From positions 468,501-532,500 of the forward strand of contig JADJAH010000001.1 in assembly GCA_016704345.1 (NCBI GenBank): a stretch of DNA of 64,000 nt, in the 5' to 3' direction. The notes beneath the pieces were generated by a model. That model saw nothing but the letters and a program-made list of their open reading frames with translations. It searched no databases and was not told the DNA's origin. The stretch comes from Ignavibacteria bacterium (GTDB lineage: Bacteria; Bacteroidota; Ignavibacteria; Tepidaquicellales; Tepidaquicellaceae). Of this stretch, positions 8,285-17,182 are shown in pieces. The first letter of the stretch is position 1. Each line of letters opens with the position of its first letter. The translations under genes and the position numbers were made by a program.

Positions 8285-9190
8285 ATGAATCGAATATCCT
8301 TGGGGCTGATCCTCATCTGCATCATAATCAACACAACATTGCATGCACAGGAACTGTATATTGTATCCCACGCTGCTGCAAACATTTCTAAGGATAGAAT
8401 CGAGTTGAGAAACATCGCAAAGAGTTATGACGACTTGAACGCATTCCATTACGACTTTCAGGTGAATTACGGACTGCTTGGAAATTTGACACTCTATAAC
8501 GGAGTCACTTATACTCTGAACAGCAGTAACCAGTTCCTTGGAAATTACAACTTTGATGCCCGATACAGATTCCTTGATATAGACAAGCCTAACTATCATT
8601 GGAGGTTCGCACTGCAAACAGGCGGAACGATTCCGGTAAATCCTAAAGCCATAGTGTCTGATGAAGTTGAATACGAACTGCATCCGGGACACACGATTTC
8701 TTTTTATGAATTCGGAGGAGACATAACCGTTCCGTCAATAGATTTTCATACAACCGACAATTATACTATCCATAACAGTGTGATTGCCACAAACCTGATT
8801 AAGAAATTTGCAATAACTGGTGAGGCGGCATACAACCTCAATATCGCCGGAGGTGATTTTAAATTTGGAAATTATTTCCAGGGAGATCTTTCCATGGGAC
8901 TTCTTATTCTTCCAAAAGAATACAACAGCTATGATGATGTGAATCTCAACTTATACTCCGAAACAAAGGCGTATTTCTTTGAGAAGAATAAATTTCTCGG
9001 TGATGAGATCTCAAATTCAGGAGGCTTCCGCCTTGACACATATCTTGGAGTTCAGGCAATATTCCTCTCTTCTCTTATGGCGGAACTTTCTTACATGATA
9101 CCGCTTCATTCAAATGAATATGTAGAAACAGAGGTTGAAAAAAGATCAGGTTCTCTGCTGCTAAGTCTGAGATATCTATTCTTCTTTTAG
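8285..9190 (+). CDS. Outer-membrane beta-barrel-like protein of unknown function
   Basis: The start at ATG 8285 gives a good signal peptide (MNRISLGLILICIIINTTLH, cleavage after HAQ). The longer frame from 8210 reads into the dispersed repeat and is not credible. The 301-residue mature protein alternates short beta strands (YDFQVNYGLLGNLTLYNGVTYTL, FDARYRFLDI) and ends LLLSLRYLFFF with a terminal Phe, the usual C-terminal beta signal for insertion by BamA. I do not recognise a named family. It lies 67 bases upstream of a secreted M1 peptidase and the two are probably co-transcribed. Confidence 0.7.
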   Translation: MNRISLGLILICIIINTTLHAQELYIVSHAAANISKDRIELRNIAKSYDDLNAFHYDFQVNYGLLGNLTLYNGVTYTLNSSNQFLGNYNFDARYRFLDIDKPNYHWRFALQTGGTIPVNPKAIVSDEVEYELHPGHTISFYEFGGDITVPSIDFHTTDNYTIHNSVIATNLIKKFAITGEAAYNLNIAGGDFKFGNYFQGDLSMGLLILPKEYNSYDDVNLNLYSETKAYFFEKNKFLGDEISNSGGFRLDTYLGVQAIFLSSLMAELSYMIPLHSNEYVETEVEKRSGSLLLSLRYLFFF

Positions 9191-9257
9191 AAAGTGTGGA
9201 AAATCATTGAGAATGAACTTCAACACGATTGCTGATTTTGCCGAGAAGATTCTTCAG

Positions 9258-11243
9258 ATGAGAATCCGCTACATTCCTCTTCTCATGTCTCTTTTATTGA
9301 TCTCAATGTCAATTGTGCCATCTGATTGTTTAGCCCAATTATTTTTCGAAAATCTTTGCCAAAAAAGTAAGCTCTCAATTCATCGGAATTCTTTCTCTTC
9401 TCTCTCCGGCTATATTAGCGATCAAAACATTGATGCAAGATACTACGGATTGAATCTGCAGGTATTCACGAATCCTAATCTGCTTCGAGGCTCGGTTACT
9501 ATCACTTCGTCTGTGCTTGCAAGCGGGATACAGTCTTTCTTTTATGATTTCTCTAACGGGATGATTGTAGATTCAATTACCAACAGTAATGTTCCTTTAA
9601 CTTACACTCATGCACAGGAGAAAATTTCATTTCAGACTCCTTTGCAATTGAACAAAGGTGATTTGATCACGTTGACTATTCATTATCACGGTGTTCCGGA
9701 AATTACCGGTTTCGGAAGTTTTCTGTTTGATGAAATAAACGGAAGACCGTCAATCTGGACACTCAGCGAGCCATACGGTGCATCTGACTGGTTCCCATGT
9801 AAGAATACTCCGTCCGACAAAGTTGATTCTTCTGACATGCACATTCGTTGCGCCGGCAATCTCACAGCAGTTTCAAACGGATTGCTGAAGTCAACCATCA
9901 ACAACGGTGACGGCACCGTTACTTACCATTGGAAGAACTCATATCCAATAGCTCAGTATCTTATCTCCCTTGCTATTTCGGATTATGTGAAGTTCATCTT
10001 CAACTACTATTACAATTCAAGCGAATTCTTGCGGGTTGAAAATTATATATACCCTGAAACGTTCAGCGGTTTAGATTCCCTGCTTCTGAAGACGAATGGC
10101 ATGATGACGATCTTTAGAAATTTGTACGGTGAGTATCCCTTCATCCGCGAGAAATACGGGCATGCAGAATTTGGCAGGCAGGGAGGAATGGAGCATCAGA
10201 CTATTTCGTCCATGGGAGTTTTCAATGAGTACATCATGGCTCATGAACTTGCACATCAGTGGTTTGGAGATAAGATCACTTGCCGCGACTGGGAAAATAT
10301 CTGGCTCAATGAAGGATTCGCTACATACTCAGAAGCCCTCTATGCCGAGAATTCATATGGCAAACAAGCTTACAGCGATTTTATGAGACTGCGAATGTCG
10401 AGTGCAAAACTTGCTCAGGGCAGTGTATATGTTCAGGATGTAAACTCAATCCCCGAAATATTTAGCGGGAACAGGAGTTACGCCAAGGGCTCGGCAGTAC
10501 TGCATATGCTCAGAGGCGTAACAGGAGATTCATTGTTCTTCAGAATTATGAAAAAGTATTCCTTGGATACAAATGTTGCTTACAAAACTGCAGTAACGGC
10601 GGATTTTCAAGCGATTGCTGAGGAAGTAACAGGAACTGATCTTGATTACTTCTTCAACCAATGGATACATGGAGAAGGTTATCCAAAGTATGATGTAAGC
10701 TGGAATGTTACAGATCAGGGAGAGAACAGTTACGTTGCAAAGGTGTTGATCCTTCAGCAAACAGGCAGTAATCCGGCATTCTTCAGGATGCCAATTGATA
10801 TACAAATAAATACTATAGCAGGTGATACAACATTCCGTGTTTTCAATGGTTCATCTGCTGCTGAATATGTTTTCACACTTAATTCAAGACCGGTTACTTT
10901 CAAAGTTGATCCGTTTGATCTTGTGCTCAAAGAAGTTCGCGGCGAGGGAATTATTCCGGTGAGCTTTCAACTAAGCCAGAATTTTCCCAATCCGTTCAAT
11001 CCGCAGACAACAATACTTTTTGAACTCGGTAAGCCTGCAGATGTTGTGATAGACATTTTTGACGTGCTCGGCAGAAGTGTTGGCAGTATCGAAGAAAAGA
11101 ATCTCCGTGAAGGCATCCACACGGTCGAGTATAATGCGGCAGGGCTGGCATCCGGAGTATATTTTTACCGGCTGTCAGCTTATTCATACGGAAAAGAAGA
11201 AATACTTTTCAATCAAACCAAGCGGATGGTGCTTGTAAGATAA
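9258..11243 (+). CDS. Secreted M1-family zinc metallopeptidase with T9SS sorting domain
   Basis: An M1 (aminopeptidase N-like) enzyme that removes N-terminal residues from peptides outside the cell. The zinc site HELAHQWFGD plus the downstream Glu in NEGFATYSEALY is intact, and the exopeptidase-type GGMEH precedes it (RQGGMEHQTISS). The end carries a T9SS domain (LSQNFPNPFNPQTTILFELG ... KRMVLVR). I start at ATG 9258, which gives MRIRYIPLLMSLLLISMS and cleavage at CLAQ. Start codons at 9207 (TTG) and 9213 (ATG) would add 15-17 residues ahead of it. About 661 aa. A terminator follows at 11266-11301. Confidence 0.9.
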   Translation: MRIRYIPLLMSLLLISMSIVPSDCLAQLFFENLCQKSKLSIHRNSFSSLSGYISDQNIDARYYGLNLQVFTNPNLLRGSVTITSSVLASGIQSFFYDFSNGMIVDSITNSNVPLTYTHAQEKISFQTPLQLNKGDLITLTIHYHGVPEITGFGSFLFDEINGRPSIWTLSEPYGASDWFPCKNTPSDKVDSSDMHIRCAGNLTAVSNGLLKSTINNGDGTVTYHWKNSYPIAQYLISLAISDYVKFIFNYYYNSSEFLRVENYIYPETFSGLDSLLLKTNGMMTIFRNLYGEYPFIREKYGHAEFGRQGGMEHQTISSMGVFNEYIMAHELAHQWFGDKITCRDWENIWLNEGFATYSEALYAENSYGKQAYSDFMRLRMSSAKLAQGSVYVQDVNSIPEIFSGNRSYAKGSAVLHMLRGVTGDSLFFRIMKKYSLDTNVAYKTAVTADFQAIAEEVTGTDLDYFFNQWIHGEGYPKYDVSWNVTDQGENSYVAKVLILQQTGSNPAFFRMPIDIQINTIAGDTTFRVFNGSSAAEYVFTLNSRPVTFKVDPFDLVLKEVRGEGIIPVSFQLSQNFPNPFNPQTTILFELGKPADVVIDIFDVLGRSVGSIEEKNLREGIHTVEYNAAGLASGVYFYRLSAYSYGKEEILFNQTKRMVLVR

Positions 11244-11265
11244 TTTCTGATTTCAACTTCATAAA

Positions 11266-11301
11266 AGAATAAGCCCGGCTGATATTGACCGGGCTTATTC
11301 T
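11266..11301. terminator. Bidirectional terminator between M1 peptidase and rpsA
   Basis: A perfect 13-bp stem, 11266-11278 with 11289-11301 (AGAATAAGCCCGG), with a 10-base loop, followed by T6 on the + strand. It sits between two convergent genes and is suited to both, though the T-run is clear only on the + strand. Confidence 0.9.
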
Positions 11302-11326
11302 TTTTTATCTTGAACCGGAGCTTGGT

Positions 11327-13519
11327 TTACGCTTGCTTGTTCTCCGGGCTTTCTGTGTTATCTTTCTTTTCTTCTGCGGCAATATCTTTACCTTCAACTA
11401 CAGCGGCATTATCTTCGACCTCCGCAGCCTTTTCTTCAGCCTCGGCAATCTTATCTTCAACTACTGCAATCTTCTCTTCGACTACGGCAATCTTCTCTTC
11501 AACCACAGCAGCTCTCTCCTCAACTACGGGAGCAATTTCTTCAGCCACAGCAGCTTTCTCTTCAACTACGGGAGCAATTTCTTCAGCCACAGCAGCTTTC
11601 TCTTCAATCACGGGAGCCACTACCTCTGCAACAGGAGCCTTAACTTCATCCGCTTTTGCAGATGTAATTTCAGCAGGCGGGTGATTCACAGCCGGAACAT
11701 CATCTCCGATAATATCCTCGATCTTGAAGTCGATCTGCTCTGATTCAAAGCTTCTGGTCTTCTCCTGAATATCCTTTACAGAAAACTTCTTGGGAAGACT
11801 GAATCTTCTGATATATTCATCAATAACATTTTGATCCTTGTCTTTCAGGAATTCGATGACTGACAAAACAACTTTCTTATTGTTCTTATCAAACTCGATC
11901 ACCTTTGCTTTCAGCAAGTCACCGGTCTTAAAATGTTCAGCGAAATTCTTGATCATAATTGTGGAAAGCTGCGATGCCGGAATGAATGAGTCAACCTTTT
12001 CCGGAAGCTCAACAATGATTCCTTTCTCGATAGGCTTTATCACTCTGCATTCTGTTTCTGATCCAACCTTGTATTTGGTTTCAAGAGTGTCCCACGGATT
12101 CTCAAGCAATTGCTTTCTTCCCAATGAGATTCTCTGATTCGCCACATCAACACCCAATATAACAACTTCTATTTCATCCGTGACTTTGTAAAGTTCATTT
12201 ATGTCGAAGATCTTTTTTGTCCATGAAAGATCAGAGATATGAACGAGACCGTCAACGCCGTCTTCAAGCTCAACAAATATTCCAAAGTTAGTAACGTTGC
12301 AGACTTTTCCTTTATGCTTTGTGCCGACCGGAAACCTGTCGAGCAAGCTCTGCCATGGATTCGGAGTAAGCTGTTTCATGCCGAGCGAGAGTTTCTTTGA
12401 TTCAGTATCAATAGTCAGGATCTGCGCTTCGACATTTTGTCCCATCGCAACCATTTGTGTAGGATTGGTGATGTGCTGAGTCCAAGACATTTCACTGATG
12501 TGAATAAGACCTTCAATACCCTTTTCGATTTCGATGAAGGCGCCGTATTCGGTTAATGAAACAACCTTACCTGTAACCTTGTCGCCGATCTTGTATTTAC
12601 TTGCAATCTCATCCCATGGATGCTTCTGCAATTGTTTGAGCCCAAGATAAACTCTTTGCTTTTCAGGATCAAATTCAAGAACATGTACATCGATCTGCTG
12701 ATCAAGTTTAACAACATCGCTCGGATGGCTGATTCTTCCCCATGAAAGATCAGTAATATGAATAAGACCGTCGAGACCGCCAAGATCAACGAACACTCCA
12801 AAGTCGGTAATAGCTTTGACAGATGCAGGAAGTGTCATACCCTTTTGAATAGTCTTCAGAAGTCCTTCTCTTTGTCCGGCCATTGATTCCTCAATGAGGA
12901 TCTTGTGCGAGATAATGATATTCTCGTTCTGATTATTTACTTTGATGATCTTGAAATCCATCGTCTTGCCAACATACTCGTCATAGTCTCTTATCGGCTT
13001 TGTGTCGATCTGGGAACCGGGCAGGAATGCAGACAAGCCTCTGATGTCAACAACAAAGCCACCTTTGATTCTTCTTACACACTTGCCTTTGATCACAGTA
13101 CCCTTTTCGTGGGCTTCAACAATTCTGTCCCACATCTTCATTGAATCAGCTTTCTTCTTTGAAAGAACAAGCTGACCTTCTTTGTCTTCGATCTTTTCGA
13201 GGAATACTTCAATCTCGTTGCCTACTGCAATTTCATCAGGGTCTGAAAATTCATTGACGGAAACTCTTCCGTCTGATTTCGAGCCGATATCGATCAGCAC
13301 ATCATCACCATTTATTGCTACTATCTTTCCCTTTACAAGTTCATTTTCCTTTATGACATTGAATGTCCTTTCATACAAGCTGAGCATCTGCTCGTACTCG
13401 TTTCTGTCATAATCTTCAACAAGAATCTTTATCTTATCCTTTTCGTCCTTTCCTGTTCTTTCTGTTGCAACCAACTCAGCGGTTTCCACGCCTTCAGATT
13501 TTGTTTCTGTATCCTGCAT
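11327..13519 (-). CDS. rpsA: 30S ribosomal protein S1 with long Glu/Ala/Val tail
   Basis: 730 residues with six S1 RNA-binding domains at about 58-130, 145-210, 228-298, 315-385, 400-472 and 487-555. Typical phrases are TDFGVFVDLGGLDGLIHITD, EYGAFIEIEKGIEGLIHISE and NFGIFVELEDGVDGLVHISD. S1 holds mRNA on the 30S subunit at initiation. After about residue 600 the protein becomes a low-complexity acidic tail built of EEKAAVAEEIAPVV-like units, far longer than in Escherichia coli S1. The ATG is preceded by AAGGAG (reverse strand). It lies 110 bases downstream of cmk, the widespread cmk-rpsA order, and is probably co-transcribed with it. Confidence 0.95.
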   Translation of the reverse strand: MQDTETKSEGVETAELVATERTGKDEKDKIKILVEDYDRNEYEQMLSLYERTFNVIKENELVKGKIVAINGDDVLIDIGSKSDGRVSVNEFSDPDEIAVGNEIEVFLEKIEDKEGQLVLSKKKADSMKMWDRIVEAHEKGTVIKGKCVRRIKGGFVVDIRGLSAFLPGSQIDTKPIRDYDEYVGKTMDFKIIKVNNQNENIIISHKILIEESMAGQREGLLKTIQKGMTLPASVKAITDFGVFVDLGGLDGLIHITDLSWGRISHPSDVVKLDQQIDVHVLEFDPEKQRVYLGLKQLQKHPWDEIASKYKIGDKVTGKVVSLTEYGAFIEIEKGIEGLIHISEMSWTQHITNPTQMVAMGQNVEAQILTIDTESKKLSLGMKQLTPNPWQSLLDRFPVGTKHKGKVCNVTNFGIFVELEDGVDGLVHISDLSWTKKIFDINELYKVTDEIEVVILGVDVANQRISLGRKQLLENPWDTLETKYKVGSETECRVIKPIEKGIIVELPEKVDSFIPASQLSTIMIKNFAEHFKTGDLLKAKVIEFDKNNKKVVLSVIEFLKDKDQNVIDEYIRRFSLPKKFSVKDIQEKTRSFESEQIDFKIEDIIGDDVPAVNHPPAEITSAKADEVKAPVAEVVAPVIEEKAAVAEEIAPVVEEKAAVAEEIAPVVEERAAVVEEKIAVVEEKIAVVEDKIAEAEEKAAEVEDNAAVVEGKDIAAEEKKDNTESPENKQA
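11520..11603 (-). repeat. 42-bp tandem repeat in the rpsA tail
   Basis: Bases 11520-11561 and 11562-11603 are two matching 42-bp units coding for a 14-residue Glu/Ala/Val block (EEKAAVAEEIAPVV type). More degenerate units continue on both sides from about 11430 to 11640. Such in-frame repeats can change copy number by slippage. Confidence 0.8.
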
Positions 13520-13629
13520 TTACTTCTCCTTTTTTCGATCTTGCTTGATCGTGACTGCGCTATTGCCAAAGCAGCCGTTTGTTTAAGTTAATAAATTCCC
13601 CTCAATGGAGGCTTGTATTTACAAGGGCT

Positions 13630-14286
13630 TTAGTCAAGTCCCTGAACTCTTCTGAGCAGCAGATTCACCTGCTCTTCTATGATCATGTTAGTTGTATTTA
13701 CTTCTATTGCATCCTTTGCTTTTCTGAGAGGACTTTCTTTTCTTTTTGTATCAATCTCATCCCGCTTCTTTAGCTCAAGCATTATTTTCTCAACAGGAAT
13801 TTTCATTCCGTGATCGATGAAATCTTGTCTTCTCCTTGCCGCTCTTGTGTTAAGATCGCAAACAAAAAAGAACTTAAATTTAGCATCAGGGAAAACAACT
13901 GTTCCAATATCCCTTCCGTCCATTACAACATTGTGTTGCTTTGCATACTCTCTTTGTTTATCAACAAGGATCTTTCTCAATTCCTTAACTGCGCTGACAC
14001 TGCTCACTTTATTCGTAACATCAAGAGACCTGATTTCTTTTGTGACATTCTTGCCGTTCAGAAGAAACTCCTCTCCTTCGAATTCAATCTTTGCATTCGT
14101 TGCAAGTTCAACAATCCTCTTCAAGTCGTTTGGCGGAACCTTCTTAGAAAGCAATTCAAGTGTAATTGCCCTGTACATTGCTCCGCTGTCTATATATAAG
14201 TAGTCGAGTTTTTCAGCCAGCATCCTTGCGGTAGTACTCTTCCCGGTTCCTGACGGACCGTCTATCGCTATTACAACTTTTTCCAT
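13630..14286 (-). CDS. cmk: Cytidylate kinase
   Basis: Phosphorylates CMP and dCMP with ATP in pyrimidine nucleotide supply. At 218 aa it has the family's normal length. Visible motifs: P-loop IDGPSGTGKSTTARMLA, substrate-binding YIDSGAMYRAIT, MDGRDIGTVVFPDA, and lid arginines in TRAARRRQDF and SPLRKAKDAIEVNT. The ATG at 14286 is followed at once by the beta strand leading into the P-loop, which fixes the start. First gene of the cmk-rpsA unit on the reverse strand. The large repeat-bearing gap upstream must contain its promoter. Confidence 0.95.
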   Translation of the reverse strand: MEKVVIAIDGPSGTGKSTTARMLAEKLDYLYIDSGAMYRAITLELLSKKVPPNDLKRIVELATNAKIEFEGEEFLLNGKNVTKEIRSLDVTNKVSSVSAVKELRKILVDKQREYAKQHNVVMDGRDIGTVVFPDAKFKFFFVCDLNTRAARRRQDFIDHGMKIPVEKIMLELKKRDEIDTKRKESPLRKAKDAIEVNTTNMIIEEQVNLLLRRVQGLD

Positions 14287-14556
14287 TGGTTACTTTAAGA
14301 ATTTTGTCTGTGTTTTACTCATGTTCATTAAAATCTGCAAAATAAAAAAGAACATCACTCAGCACATTACAAATTTTTGCACTGAGCAAGTTTTATCGAA
14401 ATGTATGATTCTCAGAATTTGATTGCTGTGGGTAAAATTGCAGCGCCTGAGGCTAGCAGATATTCCTCAAAATTCCCTCTATCTATTTCTAAAAATCCGG
14501 CAAATTTGCCGATTTTATATCAGAGATTCAAGACAATTGGCGAAGTACAAAGCATC

Positions 14557-14785
14557 GATAACGTTTCCTTTAGTGTGTAAATTTAAAAATCCGCGTTGTC
14601 AAAATTATTCAGTCCCGGAATATAGACATAACAAATTGAGCATCTTTCACTTACACTGAGATCCACAGAGATTACACGGAGGTACACGGAGAGAACAAAT
14701 AGGATGCAACTGTTAGGACTATTTCCATTGAGAAAGTCTTTCATTTCGGAGAAAGTGGAAATCAGAACCATTGTATCATAAAATA
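14557..14785 (+). repeat. Dispersed intergenic repeat, copy B
   Basis: It begins ATAACGTTTCCTTTAG, then GTGTGTAAATTT, a tandem of ATCCACAGAG/ATTACACGGAG/GTACACGGAG units at about 14662-14693, then GTCTTTCATTTCGGA and GAAATCAGAACC, and fades after GTATCATAA. The order of blocks is the same as in copy A at 7985-8211. Confidence 0.75.
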
Positions 14786-14804
14786 TATAAAGACGTTAAC
14801 CTAT

Positions 14805-14945
14805 TTACCTCAGTGTACCTCCGTGACTCCTCAGTGTATCTCCGTGTAAAAAAAAGCAAACATAATCAAGGAAGTATGATTTGATAACTTTGCTATTAGT
14901 GCGTAAAATCAAAATCGGTATTGTCCGAATTATCCGGAAACAAAA
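14805..14945 (+). repeat. Partial, rearranged relative of the dispersed repeat
   Basis: It contains inverted CACGGAG-type units (CCTCAGTGTACCTCCGTGAC, TATCTCCGTG) followed by TTAGTGCGTAAAATC and TTGTCCGAATTATCC, which match the first third of copies A and B. The two parts are in opposite relative orientation to the full copies, so this looks like a truncated or inverted remnant. Confidence 0.55.
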
Positions 14946-15394
14946 CAAATACTTGAAAGAAGGTCCTGATTGCATGAATTTTGAAATGCTTGAAGTCATC
15001 AAGTTAAGTTTTGGCTTTTGGTTGAATTAATCTTAACAATGAGGCTTCTCTTTCTTGCAGAACTTCTACAATTTTCAATTTACACACTTTCCAAAACGCT
15101 TCCAAAGCATCCTGGGTGAAATCCACGAAAACCGCACCTATTTTGTGAGACTGATAATAATCAGTTCTAAGCAATCTCAAATTTCAAAGACATATTTGGA
15201 TTCGGCTCACAAATCAAAGATGAGAATGGTAGTTTTCAAAAGCCTTAATCAATTCTCTGCTTTAATTGTTTGCGAAAGAGGATGCAAATCTGCTTCTTAT
15301 GCAGGACACAAATTATTCATCGAAATAATTATTACCATGAATCTAATGTTAAGTTTTCTGAATTTCACCTGAACAACCTTATTACAAATATATT

Positions 15395-17164
15395 CTGAAA
15401 AAGCGATTCTTCCATACACTGGCATTTGTTCTCATCTTCTCAGCAGGAACATCATACTCGCAGACGACACGCGTTGACGACATTGACATTACCGGCAATG
15501 ATCATTTTACTTATTCGGATCTTGTGTTGTCCATGGTAACCAAGAAAGGTGCGCTGTTCAGCCCTGAACAATTCACCACGGACCTTATGACAATCAGAAG
15601 CCGTTACAAAAATGATGGATACCTTTTTGTGAAATTCAATAATTCCGGTTTATCATACAATGAAGATTCTTCTCTTGTTGATATTACAATTTCAATAGAT
15701 GAAGGACAAGTTGTTACATTAGGTAAAATTGACATAAACGGAAATACAGAGCTTAAAGATGCGCAAATACTTTCAGCACTTAATTTTGCAAGTGGCGATG
15801 TGCTCAACGACAAAGCACTCGAATCAGACCTGAGTGACATCTTAAAGCTTTATGAAAGTGCAGGTCTTCCGTTTGTAAAGATAAAGATAGGTACAGTCGA
15901 ACTTTATGATGACCTTGGTAAGAAGAAGATTCGCCTCGAGATTGACATAACCGAGAACTCGAGGATCAAGATAGATCAGGTTAAGATTGTCGGAAATGAA
16001 TCAACCCACGATGACGTTATATTGCGTGAATTGAAACTAAGCGAAGGCGGCACAATAAATTCAGAAACTCTTGGAGGTATAAAAGAAAGGCTTGAGAGGT
16101 TGAACATTTTTGAAACCGTTGGCACTCCAAAAATCTATAATCTGAAAAATGCCGAGCAATCGGGACTTCTCATAGAAGTGAAGGAAGGGAATACAAATAC
16201 TTTTGACGGAGTGATTGGATATTCACCACCGACTGCAACGGAGAGCGGCTATATTTCAGGCGTGGCTTTTGTATCTTTCAGAAATCTTTTCGGAACCGGC
16301 AGAAAACTTGAGGCACGATATCTTCAGGAGAAGAAACAAACTCAGGAGCTTGAGTTCAAATACCTGGAGCCGTATCCGTTCAGTCTGCCGCTAAACATAA
16401 ACTTCGGATTTCTTCAGAGAATTCAGGATACATCATACACAAAGAGAAATCTTGATCTTAAGTTTGATATATTGCTCACTGACAAGATCACGGCTTCGGC
16501 AATCGGTTCATACGAGAGGGTGATCCCTTCAGACAACCCGTTCCGTACAGTTGTTGTTGCCGATTCAAGAACGCTTACAAGCGGAGTGGAATTGAAATAT
16601 GATACAAGGGATAACATCTTTGTTCCATTGTCCGGGATTCTTTACAGATCAATTTATTCAATAGGGCAAAGAAATGTTTTTAACTTCAGCGCTTTAGCAA
16701 GTCAGGGTTATCCCGAGAACTATTCCATCCAGCGCTATTTTATAAATCTCGATGTGTTCACTTCATTCTTCAAGAGGCAATCACTTCTTACTTCTATTAA
16801 CGGTGGAGAGATAGTGTCTGACAAAGTCGAAGAGTCTGACCTGTTCAGAATCGGCGGCAACAAATTTGTACGAGGTTACAGAGTTGCTCAAATATTGGCC
16901 GGTGGTCTTGCCACCGGCACTTTTGAGCTTCGTTATGCAATTTCAAAAAAAGGATTCTTCTTCGGCTTCTTTGACGGAGGATATTTCTACCGTCCAGAAG
17001 ATATTCCTAATAACATCCAAAGACAGGACGGATTCATCTACGGTTACGGCCTCGGACTAAGGCTCGAGACTTCTCTCGGGCTTGTGAGTGTTGGCTATGC
17101 TCTCAATAAAGAAAGTACAATTCTTGACGGAGTCATTAGCTTCGGACTTGTAAATGATTTTTGA
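15395..17164 (+). CDS. Omp85-superfamily outer-membrane protein with POTRA domains
   Basis: An outer-membrane assembly or secretion barrel related to BamA/TamA. A signal peptide (KKRFFHTLAFVLIFSAGTSY, cleavage after SYSQ) lies upstream of the first GTG/ATG, so the real start must be near 15395, where the in-frame codons are ATT-CTG-AAA; CTG or ATT would be a rare start, or a base is wrong. About 589 aa: POTRA-like domains (DDIDITGNDHFTYSDLVLSM, LGKIDINGNTELKDAQILSA, IDQVKIVGNESTHDDVILRE) over residues 30-270, then a C-terminal barrel with the FRIGGNKFVRGYR motif and a terminal Phe. BamA itself is at 41543-43918, so this is a second, shorter member. Its partner is unknown. Confidence 0.8.
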   Translation: MKKRFFHTLAFVLIFSAGTSYSQTTRVDDIDITGNDHFTYSDLVLSMVTKKGALFSPEQFTTDLMTIRSRYKNDGYLFVKFNNSGLSYNEDSSLVDITISIDEGQVVTLGKIDINGNTELKDAQILSALNFASGDVLNDKALESDLSDILKLYESAGLPFVKIKIGTVELYDDLGKKKIRLEIDITENSRIKIDQVKIVGNESTHDDVILRELKLSEGGTINSETLGGIKERLERLNIFETVGTPKIYNLKNAEQSGLLIEVKEGNTNTFDGVIGYSPPTATESGYISGVAFVSFRNLFGTGRKLEARYLQEKKQTQELEFKYLEPYPFSLPLNINFGFLQRIQDTSYTKRNLDLKFDILLTDKITASAIGSYERVIPSDNPFRTVVVADSRTLTSGVELKYDTRDNIFVPLSGILYRSIYSIGQRNVFNFSALASQGYPENYSIQRYFINLDVFTSFFKRQSLLTSINGGEIVSDKVEESDLFRIGGNKFVRGYRVAQILAGGLATGTFELRYAISKKGFFFGFFDGGYFYRPEDIPNNIQRQDGFIYGYGLGLRLETSLGLVSVGYALNKESTILDGVISFGLVNDF

Positions 17165-17182
17165 TAAAACCGACACACTGCG

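Larger units (their letters stand above)
14287..15394. other. Repeat-rich 1.1-kb intergenic region
   Basis: It holds a dispersed repeat at 14557-14785, a partial relative at 14805-14945, and the divergent promoters of cmk and the Omp85 gene. From 15010 to 15200 the reverse strand has a 58-codon frame with a TTG start (reading GAVFVDFTQDALEAFWK in part), and the + strand has a 105-codon frame at 15055. Neither resembles a known family, and I could not decide whether either is real. Confidence 0.5.

Noticed and set aside
11310..11743. Long + strand frames opposite the rpsA tail, Ser/Thr/Ala-rich or Phe/Leu/Asn-rich
   Set aside because: They mirror the repetitive tail of rpsA on the opposite strand, a common shadow effect.
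13810..14203. Two + strand frames of about 128 codons opposite cmk
   Set aside because: cmk is unmistakable on the reverse strand over its full length.
15010..15372. Short frames on both strands (58 and 105 codons) upstream of the Omp85 gene
   Set aside because: There is no family resemblance or clear ribosome-binding site, and they lie in a repeat-bearing gap; mentioned in the region entry only.
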